Assembly (NCBI RefSeq): GCF_011045195.1
Contig: NZ_CP049199.1
Coordinates: 3,951,501 to 4,015,500, forward strand
Origin: Caulobacter soli
GTDB lineage: Bacteria > Pseudomonadota > Alphaproteobacteria > Caulobacterales > Caulobacteraceae
DNA length: 64,000 nt
Direction: 5' to 3'
Shown: positions 24,726-34,422 of the stretch, piece after piece
How positions within the stretch are numbered: position 1 is the first letter of the stretch
How the letters are laid out: each line of letters begins with the position of its first letter
Made by a program: the position numbers and the translations under genes
Notes under the pieces: generated by a model
The model's input: the letters and a program-made list of their open reading frames with translations, nothing else
What the model was told of the DNA's origin: nothing
Databases searched by the model: none

Positions 24726-25916
24726 CTACTTCAGCGGCAGCTCGACATCGGCGGTCGATTTCACGAGCACCATGCCGTCTTGGTTGGAGAGCGTCAGGGT
24801 CACGCGGACCAGCGGGATGCCCCATTCGGTGACTTCTCGCTTCTCGACCACTTCGGCGTCGAAATAGGTGACGTCACCTTCGAAGGCCGGGCCGCGGAAG
24901 TCGGACTTGATCCAGCGCACGAAGCCGTCGTGGCCGGCCCAGAAGGCCAGGTAGTCGGTCGCCCAGGCCTGCATCGTCGCGCCATAACCGTACGAGCGGC
25001 TCATGCCGACCTCGCCCGCCTTCTGGTCGTCGACGTGGCCGCGCGACGGGCCGAGATAGAGGCCGTCACGCTTGCGCGGATCGATGAACGCGCCCTCCTC
25101 GTCGAAGCCGAAGCCCTCGGCCCAGCCGGGGTCCTGATAGACCCACGGATCCTTGACGCCTTCCGGCGCGACCCAGTCGAAGCTGCCCCAGATGTTGAAC
25201 AGGAACGCGCGGTACTCGGTCGCGAAGCTGGCCTTGGTGTGCGGGCCGATGACGCGGCGGGTCAGCTTGTCGCCGACCTGGACGTCTTCGAACGTGGGCG
25301 AGACGCCTTCGCGGTTGGACATCAGCCAGTCGAAGCGGACCTTGTCGACCACGGCCAGCTCGTCGGCCGACCAGCCCTTCAGCTCGCCGATCATCGAGTC
25401 GTACATGCCGCGCTTTTCCGCCTCTTCCTTGAGGTAGCGGATGGCGGTCGAGCGGGCCTTGGCCACCAGCGAACCGTCCTGCTTGTAGTGCAGGGTGTCG
25501 CCGCGCGAGAACATGGTCGGGCCGGCGAACTTGGTGTCGGTGACCTTGTAGTCGTGGAAGCGGCGTTGCTGGGTCAGGTGATCGCCCGGCTTGATGCGCG
25601 CGCCGTAGAACCACCACTCCTCGCCGCCGAAGATCAGGTGCGAGTCCTTGATATAGCCGACGCAGGCCGGGGCGCAGCCGTGGCCGTAATCCATGCAGAC
25701 CGCGATCGACTGCGGGGCCACCAGACCGCCGAACTTGGTCTTGGCCGCGAAGGTCGGGTCCCAGTGGATCGGGTTGGGATAGTCCATCGCCATGACCCAG
25801 CGGCGCAGGTCGCTGCCGGCCAGCGGATCGCGGATCTGGCCGCCGCCGATCAAGGTGCCGACGCGGGGATCGACGTCAGAGAGGTCCATGGTGACCTTGG
25901 TTTCGGTGTCAGACAT
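24726..25916 (-). CDS. Double-hotdog FAS1-like/MaoC-type acyl-CoA hydratase
   Basis: A 396-residue protein with two hotdog domains. The N-terminal half (YPNPIHWDPTFAAKTKFGGLVAPQ) is of the FAS1-like dehydratase type, with D/H near the MaoC-like hydratase motif; the C-terminal half (MSRSYGYGATMQAWATDYLAFWAG) is its degenerate partner. It is likely to hydrate a bulky enoyl-CoA. It is flanked by the AcuI-like reductase and the acyl-CoA ligase in one operon. A paralogue at 48917-50065 also lies next to a ligase. Confidence 0.8.
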   Translation of the reverse strand: MSDTETKVTMDLSDVDPRVGTLIGGGQIRDPLAGSDLRRWVMAMDYPNPIHWDPTFAAKTKFGGLVAPQSIAVCMDYGHGCAPACVGYIKDSHLIFGGEEWWFYGARIKPGDHLTQQRRFHDYKVTDTKFAGPTMFSRGDTLHYKQDGSLVAKARSTAIRYLKEEAEKRGMYDSMIGELKGWSADELAVVDKVRFDWLMSNREGVSPTFEDVQVGDKLTRRVIGPHTKASFATEYRAFLFNIWGSFDWVAPEGVKDPWVYQDPGWAEGFGFDEEGAFIDPRKRDGLYLGPSRGHVDDQKAGEVGMSRSYGYGATMQAWATDYLAFWAGHDGFVRWIKSDFRGPAFEGDVTYFDAEVVEKREVTEWGIPLVRVTLTLSNQDGMVLVKSTADVELPLK

Positions 25917-25928
25917 GCTCGTACCCTC

Positions 25929-26912
25929 TCAGCGCTTCACGTCGACCAGGACGCGGCCGCGCACCTTGCCGTCCAGCAGGTCGGCGGCGACGCCGACGGC
26001 TTCGGCCAGGCTGATCTCGGTGGCGATCAGCTCCAGCAGCGCCGGGTCCAGGTCACGCGCCAGGCGCTCCCAGGCCACCAGTCGCGAGGCCTTGGGGGCC
26101 ATCACGCTGTCGACGCCCAGCAGACGCACGCCGCGCAGGATGAAGGGCATGACGGTCGAGGGGAAATCGGCGCCCTGGGCCAGGCCGCAGGCGGCGACGG
26201 CGCCGCCGTAGCGGGTCTGGGCGCAGACATTGGCCAGGGTGGCGCTGCCAACCGAGTCGACGACGCCGGCCCAGCGTTCCTTCTGCAGCGGCTTGCCGGG
26301 GGCCGACAGCTCGTTGCGGTCGATGATCGAGTCCGCGCCCAGCTGCTTCAGATAGTCGGCTTCCGAGGCCTTGCCGGTCGAGCCGACGACGGTGAAGCCC
26401 GCCTTCTTCAGCAGGGCCACCGCGACGCTGCCGACGCCGCCGGTCGCGCCGGTCACCAGCACTTCGCCCTGTTCAGGCGACACGCCGGCCTTGACCAACG
26501 CTTCGACGCAAAGGGCGGCGGTGTAGCCGGCCGTGCCGATCGCCATCGCCTGCTTGGCCGAGAAGGCCTTGGGCAGCGGCACCAGCCAGTCGCCCTTCAG
26601 ACGCGCGACCTGAGCCAGCCCCCCCCAGTGGGTTTCGCCCACGCCCCAGCCGTTCAGCACGACCTTGTCGCCGGCCTTCCAGTCGGCGTGGCTCGACTCG
26701 CGCACCGTGCCGGCCAGGTCGATGCCCGGGACCATCGGGAACTTGCGCACGACCGGCGAGCGGCCGGTGATCGCCAGGCCGTCCTTGAAATTCAGGGTCG
26801 AGAAATCGACGTCGATGGTGACATCGCCCTCGGGCAGTTGGCTCTCGTCGACCTGGGACAGGGCCACCGTCTGGCCCGCCTCGGTCTTGTCGATCAGAAT
26901 GGCTGAGAACAT
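25929..26912 (-). CDS. acuI: AcuI/YhdH-type quinone oxidoreductase-like enoyl-CoA reductase
   Basis: A 327-residue zinc-free medium-chain reductase of the YhdH/AcuI group (acrylyl-CoA reductase): [17 protein letters not shown] at the N-terminus, [26 protein letters not shown] for NADPH. It would reduce a short or branched enoyl-CoA. It is first in a five-to-six-gene minus-strand operon with hydratase, ligase, SnoaL proteins and an SDR. The gene symbol reflects family resemblance; the natural substrate may differ. Confidence 0.8.
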   Translation of the reverse strand: MFSAILIDKTEAGQTVALSQVDESQLPEGDVTIDVDFSTLNFKDGLAITGRSPVVRKFPMVPGIDLAGTVRESSHADWKAGDKVVLNGWGVGETHWGGLAQVARLKGDWLVPLPKAFSAKQAMAIGTAGYTAALCVEALVKAGVSPEQGEVLVTGATGGVGSVAVALLKKAGFTVVGSTGKASEADYLKQLGADSIIDRNELSAPGKPLQKERWAGVVDSVGSATLANVCAQTRYGGAVAACGLAQGADFPSTVMPFILRGVRLLGVDSVMAPKASRLVAWERLARDLDPALLELIATEISLAEAVGVAADLLDGKVRGRVLVDVKR

Positions 26913-26965
26913 CGTGCTTCACCTCGGTCTTGCATGGCGGCGCCCTCCTCGCGAGGCGCGCCCGC

Positions 26966-26987
26966 CTTGCCCTAGCGGCAGGGCAAG
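26966..26987. terminator. Hairpin between the TetR and acuI genes
   Basis: A perfect 8-bp inverted repeat CTTGCCCT-AGCGGC-AGGGCAAG. No T-tract on either strand, so it is either a weak terminator for the TetR transcript or a protein-binding site ahead of acuI. Confidence 0.35.
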
Positions 26988-27074
26988 AGTTGCAAATTCA
27001 GGCTCGACACTTCCTATTATCGCCCGCGCCGGTCATCCAAAATCATGGCCGGTCGCCGATTCATCGCCCCCCCG

Positions 27075-27758
27075 CTACACGGCGCGAACGGGACGCTTCC
27101 TGACCGGCGGCGAAGGCGGGAACTGGGCGACGATTTCGGGGAAATGCGCCTCGCGCATCGTTCCGTAGAGGGAAAGGCGAATGCTTTCCCGGGCGAAACG
27201 GCGGGCCAGTTCGCGCCGCTCCTCCACGGTCTTCTCGTGGGTCTTGGCCCAGACCGGCCACAGGAAATTGCCCGCCAGCAGCATCAGCGAGAAGACCTCG
27301 CTGTCGATCCCCACCTCGGCCAGGTCGGTCTGGGCGAAGCGGCGGAACGAGCCGACATATTCGCGCCAGAACGGATCCTGGGCGGGCTCGTCGGAGGCCA
27401 GCAGCTGCAGGAACCAGATGCGGCAGAGCACGGGATTGTCGACCGCGAAGTCGGCCAGGGTCGTGGTCAGCGCCGTGACGTCGACTTCCTCCACGCGCCG
27501 TTCCTTGGCGGTCTCCGGATCGCCGAACGTGGCGCGGAACAGCTGGTCGGACACCGAGCGCGTCGTGGCCAGCACAAGCTCGTCGCGGGTCTGGAAATGC
27601 TGGTAGGCGGTGCCGCGGTTGATGCCCGCCAGCTTGGCGACCGAGGAGACGCTGATCCCTTCCAGGCCGTCCTTGGCCAGCAGCTCGCGCGCCGCCGTCA
27701 GGATCACCTCGCGGGTGCCAACCGGATCACGGGGACGACGCGTCCGGACCTTCGTCAT
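27075..27758 (-). CDS. TetR-family transcriptional regulator
   Basis: A 227-residue TetR protein. N-terminal helix-turn-helix at residues 15-60 (REVILTAARELLAKDG; VSSVAKLAGINRGTAYQHF), then a helical ligand domain with aromatic residues (FLWPVWAKTHEKTVEER). It lies upstream of and in the same direction as the acuI operon, 162 bp away, and is the likely regulator of that operon. Only a poor half-copy of the recurring palindrome lies in that gap, so its own operator is probably different. Confidence 0.88.
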   Translation of the reverse strand: MTKVRTRRPRDPVGTREVILTAARELLAKDGLEGISVSSVAKLAGINRGTAYQHFQTRDELVLATTRSVSDQLFRATFGDPETAKERRVEEVDVTALTTTLADFAVDNPVLCRIWFLQLLASDEPAQDPFWREYVGSFRRFAQTDLAEVGIDSEVFSLMLLAGNFLWPVWAKTHEKTVEERRELARRFARESIRLSLYGTMREAHFPEIVAQFPPSPPVRKRPVRAV

Positions 27759-27945
27759 TCGGTTTCCCCGTTCTTCGCCCGCCTGTCGGGACGGACATCT
27801 TCCATGGGTTCAGGGCAAAGCCTTGAAACAATTATTCTTATGAACATCGCGAGAAGGTCTCAATAGCGTCGCTCGGGTCCGCGCACTGACCTTCCGGCGC
27901 CGATCCGAATGGAGAAAACCTCTGGCGGTCGGCCAGAAACCAGAA

Positions 27946-27972
27946 CAGCGGATGGCCAGTGGCCATCCGCTG
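27946..27972 (-). terminator. Terminator hairpin downstream of the first TonB receptor
   Basis: A perfect 12-bp stem CAGCGGATGGCC / GGCCATCCGCTG with a 3-nt loop, 40 bp after the receptor stop on the minus strand. The following TTCTGG is only partly T-rich. Confidence 0.65.
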
Positions 27973-28012
27973 CCCGGATCTTCAAACCTGCCTAGAAGAC
28001 GGCGAGCGTCCC

Positions 28013-30463
28013 TTAGCGAGCCCCGAACGCCACCCGCAGGGTGATGCCCAGTTCACGCGGCTGCGTCGTGGTGATCGTGTTGTAAGTGCTGGTGGTGGTC
28101 ACGGCGGAGGGGCGACCGGTGATGGTCGGCACGCCGCCGATGATGGCGCCCGGCAGCTGCTGATACGAGGTCGACAGCGGGTCGGTCCGGGTCAGGACCT
28201 TCGTCGTGTCGAAGACGTTCTTGGCGTAGATCGCCAGTTCCCAGCCGCCCTTCGGATCACGAACGCCGGTATAGAGGTTCACCAGGCCGTAGGCCTTCAC
28301 GTCGTCGAACGTGTTGGTCGGGTCACCCTGCGACTTGCCGTAGTAGTTGAACAGGCCGCGCGTATAGAGCTCCAGGTCGTGCGGGATCGCCCAGACGTAT
28401 TCCGTCTGCAGGGTCGAGCTGAACGGCGCCTGGAACGACGAGCGCTGGCTGAGCGAGCACTTGGAGATGTTGTTCGCGCCGACGGCGGCCTGCAGCTGCG
28501 CCAGGGTGGGCGCGCTGGTGACCACGTCCGGCTTGCCGTCCCCGTTCAGGTCGTTGCAGGGGATGGTGCCGTTCTTGATCTTGCCATCAGCATAGCTAGC
28601 GACCAGGTCCAGGCTCAGTTGCGACGTCGGGTGGTACGAGATCTCGCCTTCCACGCCGTTCACCTCGACCGGCACGGCGCCGGCGAAGTTGAACTGCGCC
28701 ACTTGCTGGGTCAGCGGCGCGGTCGCGACGGTGTTGACGTAGAACACGCCCGAACCCGGAGCGCGGTACGGATAGTTGTTGAACTTCTGATGGTAGGCGC
28801 TGACGTTGGCGTGCATCCGGCCGTCCAGCAGCGTCGTCTTGATGCCGCCTTCATAGGACTTGGACGTTTCGGGCGGCAGGTTGAGGAACGACAGCTCCTG
28901 CGCCGACGGCGCCAGGTTGAAGTCGCCGACAACATTGATGCCCGGACGGAACGACGAGCCGGTGTTGACGTAGACCATGATGTCGCGCGTGAACGAGTAC
29001 TGGGCCGACGCGGTATAGATCCACTTCTTGGCGTTCTGGGCGTCGGTGCGCGTGGTGTCCGGCGAGCCGGGCGTGACGACCAGCAGGCCGCTGGTGTCCT
29101 GATAGTCGATGTGGCGAAGGCCGCCCGACACCTGGAACTTTTCGCCGACGTGCGCGGTCACGTTGCCGAAGATCGACTTTTCGTGGGACTCGCCGGTCCG
29201 CGTGATCTGCGACTGGACCAGCTGAGCGACGCCGCCGCCGAAGGCCAGCGGCAGACGGATGACCGTCGGACGGTTCAGGTTGGTCGGCGTTTCGTTCTTG
29301 TTGTCGAAGTAACCGATCGCGTAGTCGAACATGTCGAACACACGTTCCTGGTTCTGCAACCGGATCTCGTGCGACGTCGATTTGATGTGCGACGAGGTGT
29401 TTTGGTAGACATCGGTCGTCGGGAACAGGCTGGCCGGATCCTGGCTTTCGGCCGAGCTCAGTTCTTGGGTGTAGTGCTGGCCTTGATAGATCAGCTGCTG
29501 GCCCAGAACCGAGATTTCGCTGCGCCAGTTATAGATCTTGAAGTTCTGCGCGATGTTGCGCGGCGCCGCCTGGAAGGACTCGCGATCCTTGGCCTTGATC
29601 AGGGTCGGGCTGGCCGGAGCGGTCGGATTGACGACGCTGAAGGATTCAGACTGGTCGTACTGGCGCAAATCGCGCGCGATCGTCTGGTAAGACCCTTCCA
29701 GGCGCAGCCAGTCGATCGGCGTCACCAGGGCGCTGATGCGGCCGCTTTCGGTGCGGCTGCGCGGCTTCTGGCGGGCCACGGCGGTGTTGATCGAGGTGAC
29801 CTGGTTGGCGTCGCCGTCGTCATGCAGGCCGGCGATACGGATCGCGGCGACGCCCTCGATGATCGGGATATTGACCGCGCCGTTGACGTTGGTCGTGCCG
29901 ATGTCGTTCTGGGTGGCGCTGACATTACCGCCGGCCCGATAGAGGTCGGGCTTCTTGGTGGTCACCGTGATCGAGCCCGAGGGCGAGGCGCGGCCGCGCA
30001 GCGTGCCTTGCGGCCCGCGCAGCACTTCGATCTGGCCCACGTCGTACATCTGCTGCAGCACGACGCCGGCGGTGATCGGGGCGTCGTTCAGGTAGAATTC
30101 GACGGTCGGGTTGTTGCCGCTGGCGTTGACGTCGAAGTTGACGCCGCGCACCTGGGCGTTGCCGCCGATGCCATTGGCGTTGTTGCTCAGAGTCAGGCCG
30201 GGAACCAGCGACTGGACCTCGGTGAACTCGCGGATGTTCATCTTCTCGAGCTGCGCGGGGGTGACCGCGTTCACGACCTGAGGAACGTCCTGGATGCTTT
30301 CGTCGCGACGACGCGCGGTGACGATGATCTCGGTCAGGCTGACGCTGTCAGCCGGGGCGGCTTGCGCGGCCGGCGCGGCGGGCTCCTGGGCCCAGGCCGA
30401 CATCGGCGCCATCAAAGCGAGTAGACTGACGCCTCGCAAGGCATTGGCGGAAATTGCATTCAT
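28013..30463 (-). CDS. TonB-dependent outer-membrane receptor
   Basis: An 816-residue outer-membrane receptor. Signal peptide at residues 1-25 (cleavage after AWA), TonB box near residue 43 (LTEIIVTARR), plug domain to about residue 180 (QIEVLRGPQGTLRGRASPSGSI), then a 22-strand barrel ending LGITLRVAFGAR with terminal Arg rather than the usual aromatic. Likely takes up a hydrophobic substrate by TonB energy. GGGGAGGAC lies upstream of the ATG. Read separately from the second receptor, each with its own candidate operator. Confidence 0.93.
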   Translation of the reverse strand: MNAISANALRGVSLLALMAPMSAWAQEPAAPAAQAAPADSVSLTEIIVTARRRDESIQDVPQVVNAVTPAQLEKMNIREFTEVQSLVPGLTLSNNANGIGGNAQVRGVNFDVNASGNNPTVEFYLNDAPITAGVVLQQMYDVGQIEVLRGPQGTLRGRASPSGSITVTTKKPDLYRAGGNVSATQNDIGTTNVNGAVNIPIIEGVAAIRIAGLHDDGDANQVTSINTAVARQKPRSRTESGRISALVTPIDWLRLEGSYQTIARDLRQYDQSESFSVVNPTAPASPTLIKAKDRESFQAAPRNIAQNFKIYNWRSEISVLGQQLIYQGQHYTQELSSAESQDPASLFPTTDVYQNTSSHIKSTSHEIRLQNQERVFDMFDYAIGYFDNKNETPTNLNRPTVIRLPLAFGGGVAQLVQSQITRTGESHEKSIFGNVTAHVGEKFQVSGGLRHIDYQDTSGLLVVTPGSPDTTRTDAQNAKKWIYTASAQYSFTRDIMVYVNTGSSFRPGINVVGDFNLAPSAQELSFLNLPPETSKSYEGGIKTTLLDGRMHANVSAYHQKFNNYPYRAPGSGVFYVNTVATAPLTQQVAQFNFAGAVPVEVNGVEGEISYHPTSQLSLDLVASYADGKIKNGTIPCNDLNGDGKPDVVTSAPTLAQLQAAVGANNISKCSLSQRSSFQAPFSSTLQTEYVWAIPHDLELYTRGLFNYYGKSQGDPTNTFDDVKAYGLVNLYTGVRDPKGGWELAIYAKNVFDTTKVLTRTDPLSTSYQQLPGAIIGGVPTITGRPSAVTTTSTYNTITTTQPRELGITLRVAFGAR

Positions 30464-30592
30464 GGCTTGTCCTCCCCTTTTTGCCCATCAGCCGGCATCG
30501 CTTATGCAATGTTACGGCTCCAGGAATTATTGCTTTCATCCTCATGCCCAAATGGACTTAAGGACAGACTTCTATTCAAGCATGGCGGCAGA

Positions 30593-30608
30593 TATCGCCG
30601 CTGCGATC
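30593..30608. promoter_or_regulatory. Candidate operator, TATCGC-CGCT-GCGATC
   Basis: Copy of the recurring palindrome 130 bp upstream of the first TonB-receptor start, in the gap after the second receptor gene. Confidence 0.5.
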
Positions 30609-30677
30609 ACCCCGCTTGACCCCAGCTCGCCCCAACGATCGTTTGGATCGGACGAACGAAACCTGCCGACATTTGCG

Positions 30678-32933
30678 TCAGAACTTGGCGCTGAATGACG
30701 CCCCCCAGGTGGCCGGCGAATTCCACACCGATCCAATGCCCAGGGTGTTTGAGAGCACCTGAACGCGGTAGCGCTTGTCGGTGAGATTGTCGCCGAACAC
30801 CGCGAAGGTGTAGCGCTCCGACGGGTCGACCCACTGCGCCCGCAGCGCCAGGACTTCGTAGCCGTTCTGCGAGAACTGCTTGGACGAGTCGAAGTAGAAC
30901 TTCGAAGTATAGTAGAGATTGCCGGACACGGTCAGCTGACCGTTGGCCACCGGGGCGTGATAGTTCAGCCCGATGTTGCCGGTGAAGTCCGGCGCGCGCG
31001 GCATCTGGTAGCCGGCCGAGTCATTGCTGGTCTGGGTGAGCGAGCCAGGGCCGATCGCGCCGCAGGCCAGGGCCGCGACCGCGCCGGTCGAGTCGCAATA
31101 GCTGGAATAGGTCGCCGCCGGGAACGCGCGGTAGCGGGCATGGGTGTAGGCCGCGCCGGCGCTCAGGTCGAAGGCGTCCGAAAGCCGGTAACGCGCCGAA
31201 CCTTCCAGGCCATAGATCCGCGCCTTGGCGGCGTTGGTGATGTCGGCCAACCCGCTCTGGAAGCTGGAGACCTGCAGGTTCTTGTAGAAGTAATAGTAGC
31301 TGGCCAAGTCGAACGACAGGCGCGCGCCGTCGTACTTGTAGCCGGCCTCCAGCGCGTCGATATCCTCGGGCTTGATCTGCTTGGTCGACTGGCCGCCGAC
31401 GTTCAAGATCCCCGCCTTGTAGCCCCGATTGTACGAGGCGTAGACGCTGGAGGTGTCGGTGGGCTCGTACCGCAGCACGACGCGCGGCGTCAGCTTGTTG
31501 GTCGGATAGTCGTCCGCCGGAACCTTGGTCTGGACGAACTGGATCTTGTAATAGGCGTCCTTGACTTCGTCATGGCCGTAGCGCGCGCCGCCGGTCAGGA
31601 ACAGCTTGGGCGTGATCGCGTAGGTCAGGTCGGCGTAGCCCGCGTACGAATAGGTGGTCGTGCTCGACCCACCGAACGGGATGTACGGCGGCGTGCCGAA
31701 CGCGGCGTTGACGATGTAGGTGTCGCGGTTCTTGAAGTAGTAGGCGCCGGCCGTCCATTGCAGCCGCGTGCCCGGCTTGGAGGTCAGCAGGAACTCCTGC
31801 GTGACGGTCCGGTTTTCGATGCCGATATAGATGTTGAAGAGATTGAGCGCGGTCGAATCCAGGTCTTCCAGATTGACCGCCGACTCCTTGCGATACTGGG
31901 TGTACGAGGTCAGGTCGGCGAAGCCGAGGTCGGCCTTGACCGTGCCTTGATACGTGTCCGACTGGTTGGTGAAGGACACCGGCGCATTGGGGTCGAACGC
32001 CACCTTGCCCGGCTCAGTCTGATAGGTCCCGGTCGGGGCGTAGTAGTAGACCAGCTGTCGGCCGGTGGTGCTGTTGGTCCCGTAGGCCGCGGTGGGCACG
32101 CGCGAGAGCATGCCCGAGCTGCCGTTCTTGTCGACATAGGCGTTGGCCAGCAGCAGCGACGGGTCGTCGGTTTCCGAGTGGCCGTAGCGGAGCAGGACCG
32201 AGGCCTTGTCCGAGATCTCGAACTTCAGCCCCGTGCGGATCGACCAGTTCTCGTAGGCGCCGACCTTGTCGTCGTTGTTGATCGTATTGGTGAAATAGCC
32301 ATCGCCCTTGCGCAGCTGCCCCTCGACGTCGAACGCGACTTTGTCGCTGAGGCCGAAGGTGGCGTAGGCCTGGTAGTCCTGGGCGTTGAACCGGCCATAG
32401 CTGGCCTTGACCTCGGCCGCGTTGGTGGTGCTGGGATCGGCGGTCGTCACCAGGATGGCGCCGCCCGTCGTGTTGCGGCCGAACAGCGTGCCCTGCGGCC
32501 CCTTGAGCACCTGGATGCTCTTGATGTTGGGCAGGTCGAACGTCGTCGACTCCGGGTTGGCGATGTAGAAGCCGTCCACATAGATGCCGACATTGGGCCC
32601 GCCGCCCGAGGTGGTGACGGCCGTGCCGACGCCGCGGATGGTGGGCTGAGTGAAGCTGCCGTTGCTGTCGAACCGCAGGGCCGGCGCCAGGCGCGTCACG
32701 TCCGACAGCTGGACCACGTTGGCCGCTTCCAGCTGGGTGGCGCTGACCGAGGTGATGGCGATCGGCACGTCGCGGGCGCGCTCATCGCGGCGCTGCGCCG
32801 TCACGAAGACTTCGTCCACCGCGGTCGACTGCTGCGCCCCGGCCGTCTGGGCCATCACCGCGACGGGCGACAGGCCCAGCACGGTCGCGAGACCGAGTAT
32901 CGACGTCATGGTTCGATTAGAAAGAGTCTTCAC
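30678..32933 (-). CDS. TonB-dependent outer-membrane receptor
   Basis: A 751-residue receptor. Signal peptide to about residue 29 (VMAQ), TonB box VDEVFVTAQRR, plug domain with SIQVLKGPQGTLFGRNTTGGAI, and a barrel ending WGASFSAKF with the classical C-terminal Phe. It is of the FecA/CirA-like group used by oligotrophs for organic nutrients. The start is GTG at 32933 with GGGGAGG four bases upstream, after an A-rich leader. Divergent from the SDR gene at 33219. Confidence 0.93.
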   Translation of the reverse strand: MKTLSNRTMTSILGLATVLGLSPVAVMAQTAGAQQSTAVDEVFVTAQRRDERARDVPIAITSVSATQLEAANVVQLSDVTRLAPALRFDSNGSFTQPTIRGVGTAVTTSGGGPNVGIYVDGFYIANPESTTFDLPNIKSIQVLKGPQGTLFGRNTTGGAILVTTADPSTTNAAEVKASYGRFNAQDYQAYATFGLSDKVAFDVEGQLRKGDGYFTNTINNDDKVGAYENWSIRTGLKFEISDKASVLLRYGHSETDDPSLLLANAYVDKNGSSGMLSRVPTAAYGTNSTTGRQLVYYYAPTGTYQTEPGKVAFDPNAPVSFTNQSDTYQGTVKADLGFADLTSYTQYRKESAVNLEDLDSTALNLFNIYIGIENRTVTQEFLLTSKPGTRLQWTAGAYYFKNRDTYIVNAAFGTPPYIPFGGSSTTTYSYAGYADLTYAITPKLFLTGGARYGHDEVKDAYYKIQFVQTKVPADDYPTNKLTPRVVLRYEPTDTSSVYASYNRGYKAGILNVGGQSTKQIKPEDIDALEAGYKYDGARLSFDLASYYYFYKNLQVSSFQSGLADITNAAKARIYGLEGSARYRLSDAFDLSAGAAYTHARYRAFPAATYSSYCDSTGAVAALACGAIGPGSLTQTSNDSAGYQMPRAPDFTGNIGLNYHAPVANGQLTVSGNLYYTSKFYFDSSKQFSQNGYEVLALRAQWVDPSERYTFAVFGDNLTDKRYRVQVLSNTLGIGSVWNSPATWGASFSAKF

Positions 32934-33144
32934 GTTGCCTCCCCTAGATTTTTGTTTTTATTATTTTTGTAGTGCCGGACCGACGCGTTGGCCGATCGTC
33001 TTTATTCTGATTTTCTTGAGATGATCGATCACTGGACCGGCGACTTGCGATCGCGCCGTCAGAAACTCCACTCGGGAATACATCGCGACTCAAGTTACGC
33101 GCAGCCTACCCATGGGTAAAGCTGCTACGCCCGCGCCGCGCGCA

Positions 33145-33160
33145 TATCGCCCGTGCGATT
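33145..33160. promoter_or_regulatory. Candidate operator, TATCGC-CCGT-GCGATT
   Basis: Copy of the recurring palindrome between the divergent second receptor (start 32933) and SDR (start 33219), 59 bp from the SDR start. Confidence 0.5.
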
Positions 33161-33218
33161 GAGGTCGGCGCGCGACCTGGGTCTAGACATCCGCGAGCAC
33201 GAGCAGTGGAGCACGGCG

Positions 33219-34031
33219 ATGCAGACAGGACTCAACGGTCGCGTGGCGATCATCACCGGCGCCACCGCCAATATCGGCCGCGCCATCGCCCTGAGCCTGG
33301 CCGCCGAGGGCGCCATCGTCGTGGCCGTGGGGCGCGACGAAGAGGCCGGCGCGCGGTTGACGGCGCTGTGCCGCGAGCGGGGCGCGACCGAAGCCCGCTT
33401 CGTCGCCGCGGACCTGACCGATCCCGCCTCCCCCGCCCGCATCCTCGAAGCAGCGTCAGCGCTCGGCGGGGTCGCGGTGCTGGTCAACAATGTCGGCGGC
33501 AATGTCGGCGCGGGCTTTTTCGCCGAGTCCGATCCCACCACCTGGGCCGGCGATCTGGATCTCAACCTGGGCACCGTGCTGCGCATGACCCATGCCGTGC
33601 TGCCCGGCATGATCGCCGCCAAGGCCGGCGCGATCGTCAACATCGGCTCGACCGCGGGCCTGGTCGGCGACTACATGCTGCCGGTCTATTCGGCCGCCAA
33701 GGCCGCGGTGCACGGCTTCACCAAGGTGCTGGCCAAGGAGGTCGGCCAGCACGGGATCCGGGTCAATTGCGTGGCGCCCTACGGCACGGTGTCGCGCGAT
33801 CCGGAAGCCTTCAGCAGCGGCAGCCGCTTCAATCGCGACAACGGCTTCTTCGCCAAGGCCTTCGCCGGCTCGAGCCCGGAGGACGCCGCCAAGCGCGCCC
33901 GCCAGACCGTGGTCGGCCGGCCCGTGGCGACGCCTGAAGAGGTCGCCTCGCTGGCGGTCTATCTGGCCTCGGACCTGGCCGGCTTCATCACCGGCCAGGT
34001 CTATCCGGTGGATGGCGGCAGCCTGCTCTAG
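33219..34031 (+). CDS. SDR-family oxidoreductase
   Basis: A 270-residue SDR with TGATANIG cofactor loop, VLVNNVGG, catalytic Ser in NIGSTAG and YSAAK as Tyr/Lys pair; the C-terminus VYPVDGGSLL is typical of FabG-like enzymes. ATG 33219 (MQTGLNGRVAIITG) was chosen over 33153 because GTGGAG lies upstream and the candidate operator sits at 33145. Its stop overlaps the end of the converging VOC gene by four bases. Confidence 0.85.
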   Translation: MQTGLNGRVAIITGATANIGRAIALSLAAEGAIVVAVGRDEEAGARLTALCRERGATEARFVAADLTDPASPARILEAASALGGVAVLVNNVGGNVGAGFFAESDPTTWAGDLDLNLGTVLRMTHAVLPGMIAAKAGAIVNIGSTAGLVGDYMLPVYSAAKAAVHGFTKVLAKEVGQHGIRVNCVAPYGTVSRDPEAFSSGSRFNRDNGFFAKAFAGSSPEDAAKRARQTVVGRPVATPEEVASLAVYLASDLAGFITGQVYPVDGGSLL

Positions 34032-34411
34032 GCGTGCCCGCCGCCCATGTGGAAGACCGTCAGCTTGTTGCCGTCCAGGTCACGGAAATAGGCGCCGTAG
34101 AAGCCGTTCGGATCGGGACCGCGCACGCCCGGAGCCCCCTCGCACTTGCCGCCCAGTTCCAGCGCCTTGGCGTGGACCGCGTCGACCAGCGCGCGGCTGG
34201 CGGCCAGGAAGCCGATCTGATTGCCGTTGCCCACCGTGGCCTCGCCCTCGAAGGGCTTGCCGACGAGGAACATCCCGCCTTCGGCCCCCTTGTAGGCGAT
34301 CAGGTCCGGCCGTTCGAACGCCAGCCCCGCCCCCAGCAACTGGGCGATCGGATCGTAGAAGGCGCGGGCCCGCGCCAAGTCGCGGGTCCCGTATCGAGCG
34401 ACGGTCAGCAT
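34028..34411 (-). CDS. VOC (glyoxalase-fold) protein
   Basis: A 127-residue vicinal-oxygen-chelate protein (MLTVARYGTRDLARARAFYDPIAQLLG; GFYGAYFRDLDGNKLTVFHMG). The fold often binds a divalent metal, but ligands at the usual His/Glu positions are not fully evident, so the function could be isomerase, dioxygenase or binding protein. Last gene of the sulfotransferase-led minus-strand operon, 11 bp after the TIM-barrel gene. Confidence 0.8.
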   Translation of the reverse strand: MLTVARYGTRDLARARAFYDPIAQLLGAGLAFERPDLIAYKGAEGGMFLVGKPFEGEATVGNGNQIGFLAASRALVDAVHAKALELGGKCEGAPGVRGPDPNGFYGAYFRDLDGNKLTVFHMGGGHA

Positions 34412-34422
34412 GGTTCTTCTCC

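Noticed and set aside
23102..24832. Long antisense open frames opposite the acyl-CoA ligase, and similar ones opposite other genes (for example 27959-30424, 30957-32972, 53k region).
   Set aside because: In GC-rich DNA, opposite-strand frames stay open. Their predicted proteins are low-complexity, rich in Arg, Gly, Ala, Gln, His and Asp, with no family resemblance.
27018..27033. TATCGC-CCGC-GCCGGT upstream of acuI as a further operator copy.
   Set aside because: Only the left half matches; the right half is poor, so it was not counted.
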